The position numbers and the translations under genes are program-made. Shown here in pieces: positions 5,963 through 6,044 of a stretch of DNA of 6,044 nt (position 1 is the stretch's first letter; every line of letters starts with the position of its first letter). Source of the DNA: Chloroflexi bacterium RIFCSPLOWO2_02_FULL_71_16. GTDB taxonomy: Bacteria > Chloroflexota > Limnocylindria > P2-11E. The stretch lies in contig MGON01000048.1 in NCBI GenBank assembly GCA_001795345.1, positions 5,586 to 11,629 on the forward strand. The letters run 5' to 3'. The notes below the pieces were generated by a model. The model was not told the DNA's origin. It saw nothing but the letters and a program-made list of their open reading frames with translations, and ran no database searches.

Positions 5963-6044
5963 TTGCGTGCGGTGACCATATAGAAGAAGCCGAGCACGTC
6001 AGAGGCGAGCGTTCCGTCGAGAGCCCGCAGGAAGGCGCCGTACT
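5959..6044 (-). CDS. C-terminal fragment, possibly a SAM-dependent methyltransferase (5' end beyond window)
   Basis: Only the last 27 codons are visible, ending GFFYMVTARK then TGA (5961-5959). An ending of aromatic residues, a hydrophobic strand and T/A-R-K resembles the last beta strand of many class I methyltransferases, but this is weak evidence from a short tail. The stop codon overlaps the GTG start of the Wzt-type ATPase by 4 bp, so the two genes are in one operon. In Wzt systems with a C-terminal domain, a methyltransferase or kinase often caps the glycan chain, which would suit this position. That role is inference. Confidence 0.6.
   Translation of the reverse strand, partial: YGAFLRALDGTLASDVLGFFYMVTARK

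Noticed and set aside
4676..5983. Long plus-strand open frame of 435 codons opposite the ABC ATPase
   Set aside because: It mirrors the full ATPase gene, whose motifs are unambiguous. The translation is His/Ala/Arg-rich without domains.
1..6044. CRISPR array, tRNA, rRNA, transposase or integrase
   Set aside because: No regularly spaced repeats, no tRNA-like cloverleaf or rRNA sequence, and no recombinase motifs were noticed on either strand.

Overview
The window is GC-rich bacterial DNA from an unidentified organism. It is almost fully coding and carries eight genes, two of them cut by the window ends. The high GC, frequent GTG starts, scarce Shine-Dalgarno sites and one apparently leaderless promoter suggest an actinobacterial or Chloroflexota-like genome. 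No rRNA or other phylogenetic marker is present, so this is only a guess.

Layout. On the minus strand, reading from the right edge inward: the last 27 codons of a protein resembling a SAM methyltransferase tail (5959-6044); a Wzt-type polysaccharide-export ABC ATPase with a C-terminal glycan-recognition-like domain (4733-5962), joined to it by a GTGA overlap; and a 12-TM MFS transporter (3422-4660). The middle, 1791-3403, holds two toxin-antitoxin-like modules transcribed away from each other. To the right (plus strand) is an XRE-type HTH regulator followed by an MNT/AbiEii-like nucleotidyltransferase (2565-3403). To the left (minus strand) is a ribbon-helix-helix antitoxin followed by a ParE/RelE-like toxin (1791-2448). 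The toxin stop overlaps the start of metF (898-1794), the methylenetetrahydrofolate reductase of one-carbon and methionine metabolism. The left edge holds the start of a DUF4349-type membrane lipoprotein (1-758, minus), cut at the window edge.

The most interesting part is the 116-bp control region 2449-2564 between the two modules. It carries two different dyads: TGTAGTC-N5-GACTACA next to the RHH antitoxin gene, and a perfect 16-bp palindrome, ATAGCCGATCGGCTAT, overlapping the -10 box of the HTH gene. The HTH transcript probably begins at its own ATG. Each antitoxin probably represses its own operon through the nearer dyad, and cross-regulation is possible. The second notable point is the antitoxin-toxin-metF arrangement, in which a housekeeping gene is apparently translationally coupled to a toxin. 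All functions are inferred from sequence motifs; no database search was run.
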